From positions 1-8,985 of the forward strand of contig JAJZRD010000151.1 in NCBI GenBank assembly GCA_021845945.1: 8,985 bases of DNA, given 5' to 3'. Of this stretch, positions 1-5,685 are shown in pieces (the first letter of the stretch is position 1; every line of letters begins with the position of its first letter). Source of the DNA: Chloroflexota bacterium. GTDB taxonomy: Bacteria; Chloroflexota; UBA6077. Made by a program: the position numbers and the translations under genes. Below the pieces are notes generated by a model. It ran no database searches and was not told where the DNA came from. It saw nothing but the letters and a program-made list of their open reading frames with translations.

Positions 1-2
1 AG

Positions 3-1094
3 GCGGCGAGGGCGGGAGAGCACGGCCGGGGCTTCGCGGTGGTGGCTACCGAGGTTCGGAAGCTATCGGAGCGGACCCGGGACAGCACCAAGGAGATCTT
101 CCGGATGGTGAAGGGCCTCCAGGGGGAGATGGGGGAGTTGGCGGCGGTCATTGGGCGGAACGTCCAGGAGGCGGAGTCGGCGGTGAAGGAGGCCTCTTCC
201 TCGCGCGACACCCTGGCAGCGATCTCCGACCTGGCCAGTCGCTCCACCGAGGAGATGGGCTCCGTGGCGTCGGCCAACGAGGAGATGGCGGCCACCATCG
301 ACGACGTGGCCGCCGGGGTGGGTAAGCTGAACGAAGCGGCCAGGGATATGGCCGCGAGCGTGGAGGCATCGGCCACCTCTCAAGAGATCGGCGTCGCCAC
401 CATGGAGATCCACCGCCTGCTGTCTCGATACAGGTTGGGGACCTTTACGGAGCAGGTGCGGGAGTGGACCCTGGAGTGCGTCGAGGAGATCCGAGCCCTC
501 ATGGAGAAGGCGATCGACGAGAGGAGACTCACCCTGGATCAGCTCGTTGGCTGGCGCTACGAGGAGATCAAGGGTCCCATGATCCAGCGGCTCTCGCATC
601 TCTTCGACGTGCGCCGGGTGCCCCAGGAGGGGTTCACGCCGCCCAAGTACTCCGTTTCCTGGGATCACCTGCTGGACGTGCCGGTGCGGGCGATCCTGGA
701 TAAGTACCTGGCCAAGGACAGGCGTCTGAACAACGTGTGCGTCCCGGACGTCAACGGCTATAACTTCACTCATCTCACCAAGTACTGCCCGGACTGGAAG
801 GGCGATCCGAAGGCCGACTCGGTGCTCAACCGGGTCAAGTGGATCACCGACTACCCGGTGGTGCTGCACGCGGCCAGGGTGGGGCTGAAGGGGTGGGATC
901 GGGTCCCCAAGAGGGCGGCGAAGGCCCAGTTCCTGGCCTCCGGGGTCAATCCAGACCAGCCCGTGCCGCCGGATATCTTCCTGCTGCAGACCCAGGCTCG
1001 GGATACCGGGGACACCGTCTGCGACCTGGCCGTCCCCTTCTTCGTCAAGGGTCGCCGCTACGGTGCCGTCCGCATGGGCTTCCTCGCGGAGTAG
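3..1094 (+). CDS. Methyl-accepting chemotaxis protein, 3' part, with C-terminal sensory domain
   Basis: This is the 3' part of a chemoreceptor; the reading frame is open to the left edge, so the start lies outside the window. The visible 363 residues begin at the signalling hairpin tip: the first ~25 contain [20 protein letters not shown], the near-invariant CheA/CheW-contacting motif. A long Ala/Glu/Ser-rich coiled-coil helix follows to about residue 145. The last ~200 residues form a separate domain containing DVNGY (249-253), a downstream TH, and a terminal [13 protein letters not shown]...[20 protein letters not shown] pattern. I recall this DxNGYxxTH/LLQxxxRDTG arrangement from chemoreceptors with a Cache/PAS-like sensor after the signalling domain. 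That would place the sensor in the cytoplasm, so the signal is probably internal; the ligand is unknown. The C-terminal domain has four cysteines (LECVEE, NNVCVP, KYCPDW, DTVCDL). The MCP call is very secure; the sensor call is from memory of the family. The gene ends convergent with the SLC13-type gene. Confidence 0.93.
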   Translation, partial: AARAGEHGRGFAVVATEVRKLSERTRDSTKEIFRMVKGLQGEMGELAAVIGRNVQEAESAVKEASSSRDTLAAISDLASRSTEEMGSVASANEEMAATIDDVAAGVGKLNEAARDMAASVEASATSQEIGVATMEIHRLLSRYRLGTFTEQVREWTLECVEEIRALMEKAIDERRLTLDQLVGWRYEEIKGPMIQRLSHLFDVRRVPQEGFTPPKYSVSWDHLLDVPVRAILDKYLAKDRRLNNVCVPDVNGYNFTHLTKYCPDWKGDPKADSVLNRVKWITDYPVVLHAARVGLKGWDRVPKRAAKAQFLASGVNPDQPVPPDIFLLQTQARDTGDTVCDLAVPFFVKGRRYGAVRMGFLAE

Positions 1095-1126
1095 GGGGAG
1101 TCCCCAACAGCTTCAAACGTTCTCTC

Positions 1127-1164
1127 GGATTGCCCTTCGCTCGTCACAAAGCGAAGGGCAATCC
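1127..1164. terminator. Perfect 15-bp stem-loop between convergent genes
   Basis: GGATTGCCCTTCGCT (1127-1141) is exactly complementary to AGCGAAGGGCAATCC (1150-1164) around an 8-nt loop. It lies 32 bp past the chemoreceptor stop. Its right arm encodes the last residues (GLPFA) of the minus-strand permease, whose TGA stop falls in the loop. Neither strand has a U-tract after the stem, so it is not a canonical intrinsic terminator. A hairpin-only bidirectional terminator or 3'-end stabiliser is the best guess. The stem itself is seen directly. Confidence 0.6.
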
Positions 1165-2358
1165 CATTAGACCCCACCAGGGGATGGCGACCAGCAGCAC
1201 CACGGCGATGGTGAGCGCCAGCATCCCCAGGCCGACCTTCGACACGTCCCTGGTGGAGAAGTGGCCCGTCTCGTAGGCAATCAGGATGGTCACCGTCTGC
1301 ACCTGGTAGAGGATCACCGCGTCCACCACGATCCCGACGATCAGTCCGGCCGCCACGGGATCGATCCCTGTGGCCGTGGCAAAGGCCGTCACCACCGGTA
1401 TGAGCAGGGCTATGCAGGCGGATTGATTGGGGATCCCCAGGTGCACCACCGAGGTGACCAGGATCACGAACAGGGCCAGCCACAGCGCCGAGGTGGCCGC
1501 GATCACCAGCAGCGTCACCCACTCATCGCGGGACAGGGACGCCGAGGATCGAGGACCGTGGACTGAGGACTGAGTGCCGGGTGCTGAGTGCCGGGTGCTG
1601 AGTGCTGAGTGTGGGCGGTAGAGCAGGTAGATCAGCACCCCGCCCAGCGCCATCAGCAGGTAGTAGGGAGCGGCCATCAGGGCGAACCAGCGGAACCAGG
1701 TGAATCCGCCAAGGAGTGTGGAGGTGGTCATAGAGGCCAGTCCGCCGGTCATGAAGGCCGAGGAAGCCAGAGGGTTCAGCATTCCCAGGGTGAGCATGAT
1801 CACCTTGGTCAGGCGATCGCCCCTGCTTGCCGATAGGGAGCGAAAGACCTGCTCGTAGGCGGGGATCAGCATGGTGTTGCGGTTGATGGCGGAGGGGATG
1901 AGGAAGGCCATGAAGGGCAGGGCCAGCAGCAGTTGAGCGGTCAACCTTCGGGGGCTGCCGCCGGAGCGATCCACCAGGTAGCCCGCCAGGCGTGCCGCAA
2001 GGCCCGATTTCATCACAGCGGCTCCCATGACCTGGGAGCCAATCAGGAAGTAGAGAATGGGGGAGGAGAAGCCGATCAGGGCCTCCGACGGGCTCTTCAC
2101 CCCGCCCGTTACGTTCAGCAGAACCACCACCAGGAGGGAGCTGACGGCTACCGGCAGCGCCTCGGTTGCCCACAGCACGACCGCCCCAGCGACGATGGCG
2201 AGCACCTGCTGGCCCTGACTGGAAAGGCCCGGTTGGGCGGGCATCAGCAGGATGGCAAAGAGAACGGCGGCGGCGGCCGCCAACTTGACCCAGGGGGAGC
2301 TCCTCCCGGGGCCGAGGGCCGAGGGATGGGCGCTGACAGGTGGCGACTCAGCGCTCAC
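1144..2358 (-). CDS. SLC13/DASS-family anion permease, internally shortened
   Basis: This 404-residue, very hydrophobic inner-membrane protein resembles the divalent anion:Na+ symporter (SLC13/CitT) family, which imports dicarboxylates, citrate or sulfate. Visible family features are WATEALPVAV (63-72), the first substrate-loop region PSAINRNTMLIPAY (155-168), the second IPNQSACIALLIPV (309-322), and a C-terminal QTVTILIAYETGHFS followed by a closing helix and IPWWGLMGL. Family members are usually about 450-500 residues. Here the two substrate loops are only ~154 residues apart, although a repeat-encoded linker (about 249-272) has been added between them. The early helices of the second repeat (about 75-90 residues) therefore seem absent, with no frameshift. 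The start is GTG, 11 nt after the aspartate dehydrogenase stop, with only a weak GAAG ribosome site, so translational coupling is likely. Substrate is unassigned; the neighbour suggests dicarboxylates or aspartate. It may be non-functional. Confidence 0.82.
   Translation of the reverse strand: MSAESPPVSAHPSALGPGRSSPWVKLAAAAAVLFAILLMPAQPGLSSQGQQVLAIVAGAVVLWATEALPVAVSSLLVVVLLNVTGGVKSPSEALIGFSSPILYFLIGSQVMGAAVMKSGLAARLAGYLVDRSGGSPRRLTAQLLLALPFMAFLIPSAINRNTMLIPAYEQVFRSLSASRGDRLTKVIMLTLGMLNPLASSAFMTGGLASMTTSTLLGGFTWFRWFALMAAPYYLLMALGGVLIYLLYRPHSALSTRHSAPGTQSSVHGPRSSASLSRDEWVTLLVIAATSALWLALFVILVTSVVHLGIPNQSACIALLIPVVTAFATATGIDPVAAGLIVGIVVDAVILYQVQTVTILIAYETGHFSTRDVSKVGLGMLALTIAVVLLVAIPWWGLMGLPFAL
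1545..1614. repeat. Ten tandem degenerate heptamers inside the permease gene
   Basis: Read on the + strand in register: AGGATCG, AGGACCG, TGGACTG, AGGACTG, AGTGCCG, GGTGCTG, AGTGCCG, GGTGCTG, AGTGCTG, AGTGTGG. The 14-mer AGTGCCGGGTGCTG is perfectly duplicated (1573-1586 and 1587-1600). On the minus strand the array is read through in frame and supplies a Ser/His/Thr-rich loop (residues about 249-272) between predicted membrane segments. Related arrays occur at 5638-5685 and 8479-8520. Confidence 0.85.
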
Positions 2359-2369
2359 GACTCGTCACT
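2342..2369. repeat. Degenerate heptamer-like stretch at the AspDH-permease junction
   Basis: Read on the minus strand, the 28 nt just after the aspartate dehydrogenase stop divide into AGTGACG, AGTCGTG, AGCGCTG, AGTCGCC. These resemble the AGTGCTG unit of the array at 1545-1614 but in the opposite orientation. The GTG start of the permease lies within it. Similarity is weak, so this is a tentative member of the same repeat family. Confidence 0.35.
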
Positions 2370-3182
2370 TCACAGCCCCACGACCAGCGGCGCCGTCCGA
2401 TGGCGAATCGCCTTCACCATGCTCATCGCGGTGAGGCGGCCGGTCTTGGCCGAGCCTTCGGAGGGCACGTTGCCGATGGCCACCCGAACCTCTCCGAAGG
2501 CGCCCCGGGCGACGATCTCGTGGCTGTTGTGGCGGACAGTCGGGTCGGCGTAGATCCGGGAGCGAGTCCTATCCAGCCCGATGCCGGCCAGGGCGAGGGC
2601 CGCCTGGACGTTGACGTTCTGGGGGTAAAGCAGGGCCGCCCGGCGGGCCGGACCTTCGTACAGGCAGTGAGCTTCCGTCAGGCTCTCCAGGTCTACCTGT
2701 TGCTCGGCAGCGGTCCCCTTCCAGGCTCGGGGTGGCTTGCGGGTGGTGATGGTGACCTCCTCCAGCCCCCCCACGGCCGCCGCGGTGATGGCGTCGAGGC
2801 CGCCGATGGCACCCGATGGCACCAGGATCTGTCTCTCGGAGGCCGTGGCCGCCTCTCTGGCCCGGAAGAGGAGCGACTCGTCGGCGAAGGCGCCGACGCT
2901 AAGGGTCAGGAAGTCTCTGCCGGAGCGGAGGGTCTCCACGACGTAGCGGCGCACTGCCTCGTGGCCGGCGGCCTCTGCCACCAGGTCCATGGGCTGGCGG
3001 AAGAAGAGGTCCGGCCGATCGGTGAGCAACCAGGGGAAGTTGACTGCGTCGGCGCTGTGCTTGGCCGCATCCCTGACCAGCACGGCGACGACCTGCGTAT
3101 CGCCCGCCGTGCCCTCCTGGACCGCCTGGGCGACGGCCCTGCCGATCACCCCGAAGCCTATGAGACCCAGCTTGAGGGTCAA
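2370..3182 (-). CDS. nadX: L-aspartate dehydrogenase (NadX family)
   Basis: This 270-residue cytoplasmic enzyme matches the L-aspartate dehydrogenase family: aspartate + NAD(P)+ gives iminoaspartate, which NadA can use for NAD synthesis or which hydrolyses to oxaloacetate and ammonia. Residues 5-17 hold a Rossmann GxGxxG motif (G9, G11, G14). The family blocks AEAAGHEAVR (69-78), SVGAFAD (95-101), PSGAIGGLD (122-130), PQNVNV (187-192) and the HNSHEI segment (218-223) are all present; H221 fits the expected catalytic histidine. Length is normal. The TTG start is supported by AGGAGG 5 nt upstream. It lies 65 bp after the Na/Pi transporter gene and 11 bp before the permease gene on the same strand, so an operon is plausible. 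No nadA or nadC lies in the window, so aspartate catabolism beside a carboxylate transporter is as likely as NAD synthesis. The assignment is firm; the physiological role is inference. Confidence 0.9.
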   Translation of the reverse strand: MTLKLGLIGFGVIGRAVAQAVQEGTAGDTQVVAVLVRDAAKHSADAVNFPWLLTDRPDLFFRQPMDLVAEAAGHEAVRRYVVETLRSGRDFLTLSVGAFADESLLFRAREAATASERQILVPSGAIGGLDAITAAAVGGLEEVTITTRKPPRAWKGTAAEQQVDLESLTEAHCLYEGPARRAALLYPQNVNVQAALALAGIGLDRTRSRIYADPTVRHNSHEIVARGAFGEVRVAIGNVPSEGSAKTGRLTAMSMVKAIRHRTAPLVVGL

Positions 3183-3187
3183 TCTAC

Positions 3188-3193
3188 CCTCCT
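3188..3193 (-). promoter_or_regulatory. Shine-Dalgarno site deciding a TTG start
   Basis: On the minus strand AGGAGG lies 5 nt before the TTG codon at 3182-3180. There is no ATG or GTG nearby in frame, and the TTG places the N-terminus (MTLKLGLIGFG) right at the Rossmann beta-strand as expected. This fixes the aspartate dehydrogenase start. Confidence 0.75.
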
Positions 3194-3226
3194 ACCCGAT
3201 GGTTGATGGGGTCCAGCGGGCAGGTT

Positions 3227-3249
3227 AGCACAGGGAGGCTTCCCTGGCT
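3227..3249 (-). terminator. Short GC-rich hairpin at the 3' end of the Na/Pi gene
   Basis: CAGGGA and TCCCTG pair around GGCT, extended by AGC/GCT with one bulged A, giving a 9-bp stem. It overlaps the TAG stop (3250-3248) of the Na/Pi transporter gene and precedes aspartate dehydrogenase. No U-tract follows. It could attenuate transcription between the two genes or be a minor processing hairpin. Confidence 0.35.
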
Positions 3250-4870
3250 ACACCTCGCCCAACACGACGAAGGCGATGTTGGTGGCGTGGGAGTTGATTC
3301 GCTCCAGGTTGGAGAGCACGTCCAGGTGGATGGCGCTGGTGTCCATGCTCTCCTTGACCCCCTCGTGGAGGCGGCGGATGTGGGCCTGCTTCAACTCCCG
3401 CTCGATGCGGGTTATGTTCAGCTTGTGGCGCAGCAGCTTCTGGGCGAGATCGGCGTCCTGGGTGGCGTAGGCCGACACGGCCAGGTTGAGGTTCTCCGCC
3501 ACCAACTTGTTCAGCTGCTCGATGTCCCTGGCCCCATCGGGGGAGAACTCCAGCCGGTTGGCGATCTTCTTCTTCGCCAGCTCCATCAGATTCTTGTCGA
3601 CGATGTCGCCGATGTTCTCCAGGTCCTGGATCATGAACAGCAGGCTCACCTCCCGCTTCGATTGCTCCGGTGCCAGGCTCTGCTCGCTGAGGCGGGTCAG
3701 GTAGTGCTTGATGTGCTCCTCCAGCCGGTCCACCACGTCGTCCCGGGTCTGGAGCTCCTCCGCCAGGGCCAGGTCGTTGCTTCGGAACACCGTCATCGCG
3801 TCCCGGAACATCTCCTGCACCAGGTCGGCCATCCGCAGGGTCTCCCGGGTGGCCTGGCCCAAGGCCAGCGGCGGGGTGTCCAAGACGGTATCGTCCAGGT
3901 AGCGGGGCTGCATGGGATCGCCAGCCTTCTTCACGTCGGGCACCAGGCCGGCCACCAGGTTGGCGAAGGGGCCGGTGAAGGGCAGGAAGGCCACGGCCAG
4001 GGCCAGGTTGAACAGGGTGTGGAAGTTGGCGACCTGGCGCGGCACGTCGCCAGCGGTGAGCCCCACGAGGCCGGACAGTGGCTGCAGGAAGGGGAGCAGG
4101 GCCAGCACCCCCACCGACTTGATGAGGGTGTGGGCGATAGCCACCCGCCGGGCCTCCGGAGCCGTGCCCAGGGATGACACCAGGGCGGTGGCGCAGGTGC
4201 CGAGGTTGGCCCCCAGGACGATGGCCATCCCCACCGGCAGCGGCATCAGACCCTGGAGGGCCAGGGTGATGGCGAGGCCGATGGTGGCCGCACTGGATGC
4301 CACGAGGGCCGTTAGCGCCGCGGAAACCAGCAGCGTCAGCAGGGGCATACCCACCAGATTCAGCAGGATCTCCTGGAAGAGAGGACTCTGGCGTAGGGGA
4401 GCCATGCTGTCGATCATGATCTTCATGGCCAGGAAGATGAAGCCGAAGCCGAGGATCCCCTCCCCCAGGTGGCGGTAGGAGCTGCGGCGGAAGCCGAACA
4501 TGATGGCGAGCCCCAGCCCGACCAGGAGCACGGCGTAATCCAGGATCCGGAAGGCGATCAGCTGGACGGTGATGGTGGTGCCGATGTCGGCGCCCAGGAT
4601 GACGCTGATGGCCTGCCGCAGGCTCATCAGCCCGGCGCCCACCAGACTCACCATCATCACCGTGGTGGCGCCGCTGCTCTGCAGCACGGCGGCAAGCCCC
4701 GCACCCACCAGCAGCCCCGATACCCGGTGTTTGGTGAGAGTGCCCAGGATCTGCCGCAGTTGGTTGCCGGCCGCCCGCTGCATGCCGTCCCCTGCCAGGC
4801 GGATCCCGTACAGGAGGAGGTACACCCCTCCGAAAAGGCTGAACAGCATCAGGTTGGCATCCAAGGGCAT
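3248..4870 (-). CDS. Na/Pi cotransporter family protein with C-terminal PhoU-like domain
   Basis: This 540-residue inner-membrane protein fits bacterial NptA/YjbB-like sodium/phosphate symporters. The membrane part (about 1-310) has two inverted repeats. Repeat 1 contains LQSSGATT (63-70) and GADIGTT (93-99); repeat 2 contains VASSAAT (190-196) and GANLGTC (220-226), then NFHTLFN (282-288). Residues about 330-540 are helical and PhoU-like, with acidic metal-binding-type segments RDDVVDRLEEH (376-386) and QDLENIGDIVDKN (415-427). Length is typical. I chose the ATG at 4870, because residues encoded further upstream do not look like this family. GGAGG is only 1 nt from this ATG, so the in-frame TTG two codons downstream (4864), with 7-nt spacing, is a real alternative. 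The second repeat has ASS where the family normally has QSS. It is probably first in the group with the dehydrogenase and permease, from a promoter near 4950. Confidence 0.92.
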   Translation of the reverse strand: MPLDANLMLFSLFGGVYLLLYGIRLAGDGMQRAAGNQLRQILGTLTKHRVSGLLVGAGLAAVLQSSGATTVMMVSLVGAGLMSLRQAISVILGADIGTTITVQLIAFRILDYAVLLVGLGLAIMFGFRRSSYRHLGEGILGFGFIFLAMKIMIDSMAPLRQSPLFQEILLNLVGMPLLTLLVSAALTALVASSAATIGLAITLALQGLMPLPVGMAIVLGANLGTCATALVSSLGTAPEARRVAIAHTLIKSVGVLALLPFLQPLSGLVGLTAGDVPRQVANFHTLFNLALAVAFLPFTGPFANLVAGLVPDVKKAGDPMQPRYLDDTVLDTPPLALGQATRETLRMADLVQEMFRDAMTVFRSNDLALAEELQTRDDVVDRLEEHIKHYLTRLSEQSLAPEQSKREVSLLFMIQDLENIGDIVDKNLMELAKKKIANRLEFSPDGARDIEQLNKLVAENLNLAVSAYATQDADLAQKLLRHKLNITRIERELKQAHIRRLHEGVKESMDTSAIHLDVLSNLERINSHATNIAFVVLGEV

Positions 4871-4937
4871 CCCTCCGCGATCTCCGGCAGGTTGGACACC
4901 CGTACTCCGTTGGACGGGCGATGGCAGTGAGAGTGTT

Positions 4938-4966
4938 AATTTGCACTTGGCAATACATATTGTCAA
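4938..4966 (-). promoter_or_regulatory. Candidate sigma-70 promoter for the Na/Pi transporter gene
   Basis: On the minus strand a perfect TTGACA (4966-4961) is followed after 17 nt by CAAATT (4943-4938), a weak -10 with 3 of 6 matches. It lies in the A+T-rich patch about 70 bp upstream of the chosen ATG. The -35 is strong evidence in a GC-rich genome; the -10 is uncertain. Confidence 0.45.
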
Positions 4967-5164
4967 GATTGGAGACTCTATCGCTGTTATAAGGAATCCT
5001 GATCGGACGAGCGTGGAATATGGCATGCTTCGTGCGCCTCCGGTAGGTAGCGTAACCATCCTCAAGGGAGTTACCGTCCTGTGAGGGAGGTGATGCGGGC
5101 GTATGCGGATCGCCGATCACATTGATGGGGTCGCTTGGTTGGGTCGCCTCCACTGAGCGGCCCA

Positions 5165-5180
5165 TCTCAATTAGTTGAGA
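5165..5180. promoter_or_regulatory. Palindrome TCTCAA-TTAG-TTGAGA, possible operator
   Basis: Perfect 6-bp inverted arms flank a 4-bp centre, about 80 bp upstream of the HTH gene start. Size and symmetry suit a dimeric regulator, and the downstream gene encodes an HTH protein, so autoregulation is conceivable. No direct evidence links them. Confidence 0.3.
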
Positions 5181-5190
5181 GGATCGAGGC

Positions 5191-5222
5191 CGGCGCCGGC
5201 GCCGCGCCACCCACCCGCGGGT
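5191..5222. repeat. Two adjacent GC palindromes upstream of the HTH gene
   Basis: CGGCGCCGGCGCCG (5191-5204) is a perfect 14-bp palindrome and ACCCGCGGGT (5213-5222) a perfect 10-bp one; CGATCG follows at 5225-5230. They lie within 70 bp of the HTH gene start. In GC-rich DNA such palindromes arise easily, so function is uncertain. Confidence 0.35.
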
Positions 5223-5260
5223 TTCGATCGGCAATTATCTAAGTGGGGCAGGAAACCGCC

Positions 5261-5644
5261 ATGGTTCCAAGAGAGTATGCAGAGGAAGAGGAGCGTGGCT
5301 TCAGGGATCTGAGGGATCGCCTGAAGAGCGTGCCCGGCCTGGTGGAGTCGCTGTCGGATCAGGAGCAGCGAATGGCCCAGGCGATCGCCGAGGGGCGCAG
5401 GCCCTACGAGATCGCTATGTCCGAGGGGATCAGCGAAGACGCGGTCTGGACCTTCGTCCGGGCGCTGAATAACGCGACGGTGGCAACCGGCCAGAGGGCT
5501 CTATCCAGGGGCTACGAAACGGCCGGCCTGGGGGCCGACACCGACCCCGGCGTGACCGGCGGCTACGGCGATACCGGGTTCGGGGCTATCGGCAACGAGG
5601 GTGGCGAGGCGGTAACCGAGGAGCCCGAAGAGGAAAAGGACTGA
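5261..5644 (+). CDS. Small protein with LuxR/sigma-4-like helix-turn-helix
   Basis: This is a 127-residue soluble, acidic protein of unknown specific function. Residues 31-72 (LSDQEQRMAQAIAEG, then YEIAMSEGISEDAV) follow the pattern of a LuxR/GerE-type or sigma region 4 helix-turn-helix: LSxxExxxxxxIAEG...EIAxxxGISEDxV. The predicted recognition helix has few basic residues, so DNA binding is not assured. The N-terminal 30 residues are highly charged. The tail (about 84-127) is Gly-rich and then strongly acidic (TEEPEEEKD) and probably disordered. The ATG at 5261 is preferred because AGGA lies 7 nt upstream; an in-frame GTG at 5243 would add six residues and lacks a good ribosome site. Its TGA stop is part of a heptamer repeat, and it converges on the glycosyltransferase gene. 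The coding call is good, since composition and ribosome site fit; the role is inference. Confidence 0.75.
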   Translation: MVPREYAEEEERGFRDLRDRLKSVPGLVESLSDQEQRMAQAIAEGRRPYEIAMSEGISEDAVWTFVRALNNATVATGQRALSRGYETAGLGADTDPGVTGGYGDTGFGAIGNEGGEAVTEEPEEEKD

Positions 5645-5685
5645 GGACTGAGGACTGAGTAGAGGATGACTCAGCCCTCAGTCCT
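5644..5685. terminator. Bidirectional hairpin built from inverted heptamer repeats
   Basis: AGGACTGAGGACTGAGT (5644-5660) pairs with ACTCAGCCCTCAGTCCT (5669-5685) around an 8-nt loop: a 17-bp stem with one mismatch. The left arm begins at the last base of the HTH gene's TGA; the right arm contains the glycosyltransferase stop (5673-5671) and its last codons. With GGACTGA units on each side, it is a natural bidirectional terminator for the convergent pair, although no U-tract follows on either strand. Confidence 0.65.

Larger units (their letters stand above)
4871..5260. other. 390-bp divergent intergenic region
   Basis: No convincing gene was found between the Na/Pi transporter gene (leftward) and the HTH gene (rightward). 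Open frames extend into it, but their translations lack any family signature. An A+T-rich patch (about 4930-5000) contrasts with the GC-rich surroundings and holds a minus-strand sigma-70-like promoter. The right half (5165-5230) carries successive palindromes. A leader or small RNA cannot be excluded, but no known riboswitch fold was recognised. Confidence 0.6.

Noticed and set aside
63..869. A 268-codon minus-strand frame opposite the chemoreceptor
   Set aside because: It is antisense to a certain MCP domain, and its translation is an Arg/His/Gly-rich shadow.
1545..1614. Tandem short repeats considered as a CRISPR or VNTR-like array
   Set aside because: Units are 7 bp with no spacers, so it is not CRISPR; retained as a degenerate heptamer repeat.
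3203..4177. A 324-codon plus-strand open frame opposite the Na/Pi transporter gene
   Set aside because: The composition (Leu/Val/Gln/His-rich and repetitive) is what the complement of a helical membrane and PhoU-like gene gives; there is no recognisable domain.
4960..4993. A rightward promoter (TTGTCA ... TATAAG) for the HTH gene
   Set aside because: The spacer would be 22 nt, outside the normal range, and the site is more than 260 bp upstream of the gene.
4871..5065. An upstream extension of the Na/Pi transporter start to 5065
   Set aside because: The extra 65 residues have no family resemblance and cross the candidate promoter; transporter homology starts near the ATG at 4870.
3225..5234. 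A 669-codon open frame on the minus strand overlapping the Na/Pi transporter gene
   Set aside because: Its translation is Pro/Arg/Gly/His-rich with no family signature, and it lies in another frame of a gene with clear transporter and PhoU motifs; long shadow frames are common in GC-rich DNA.
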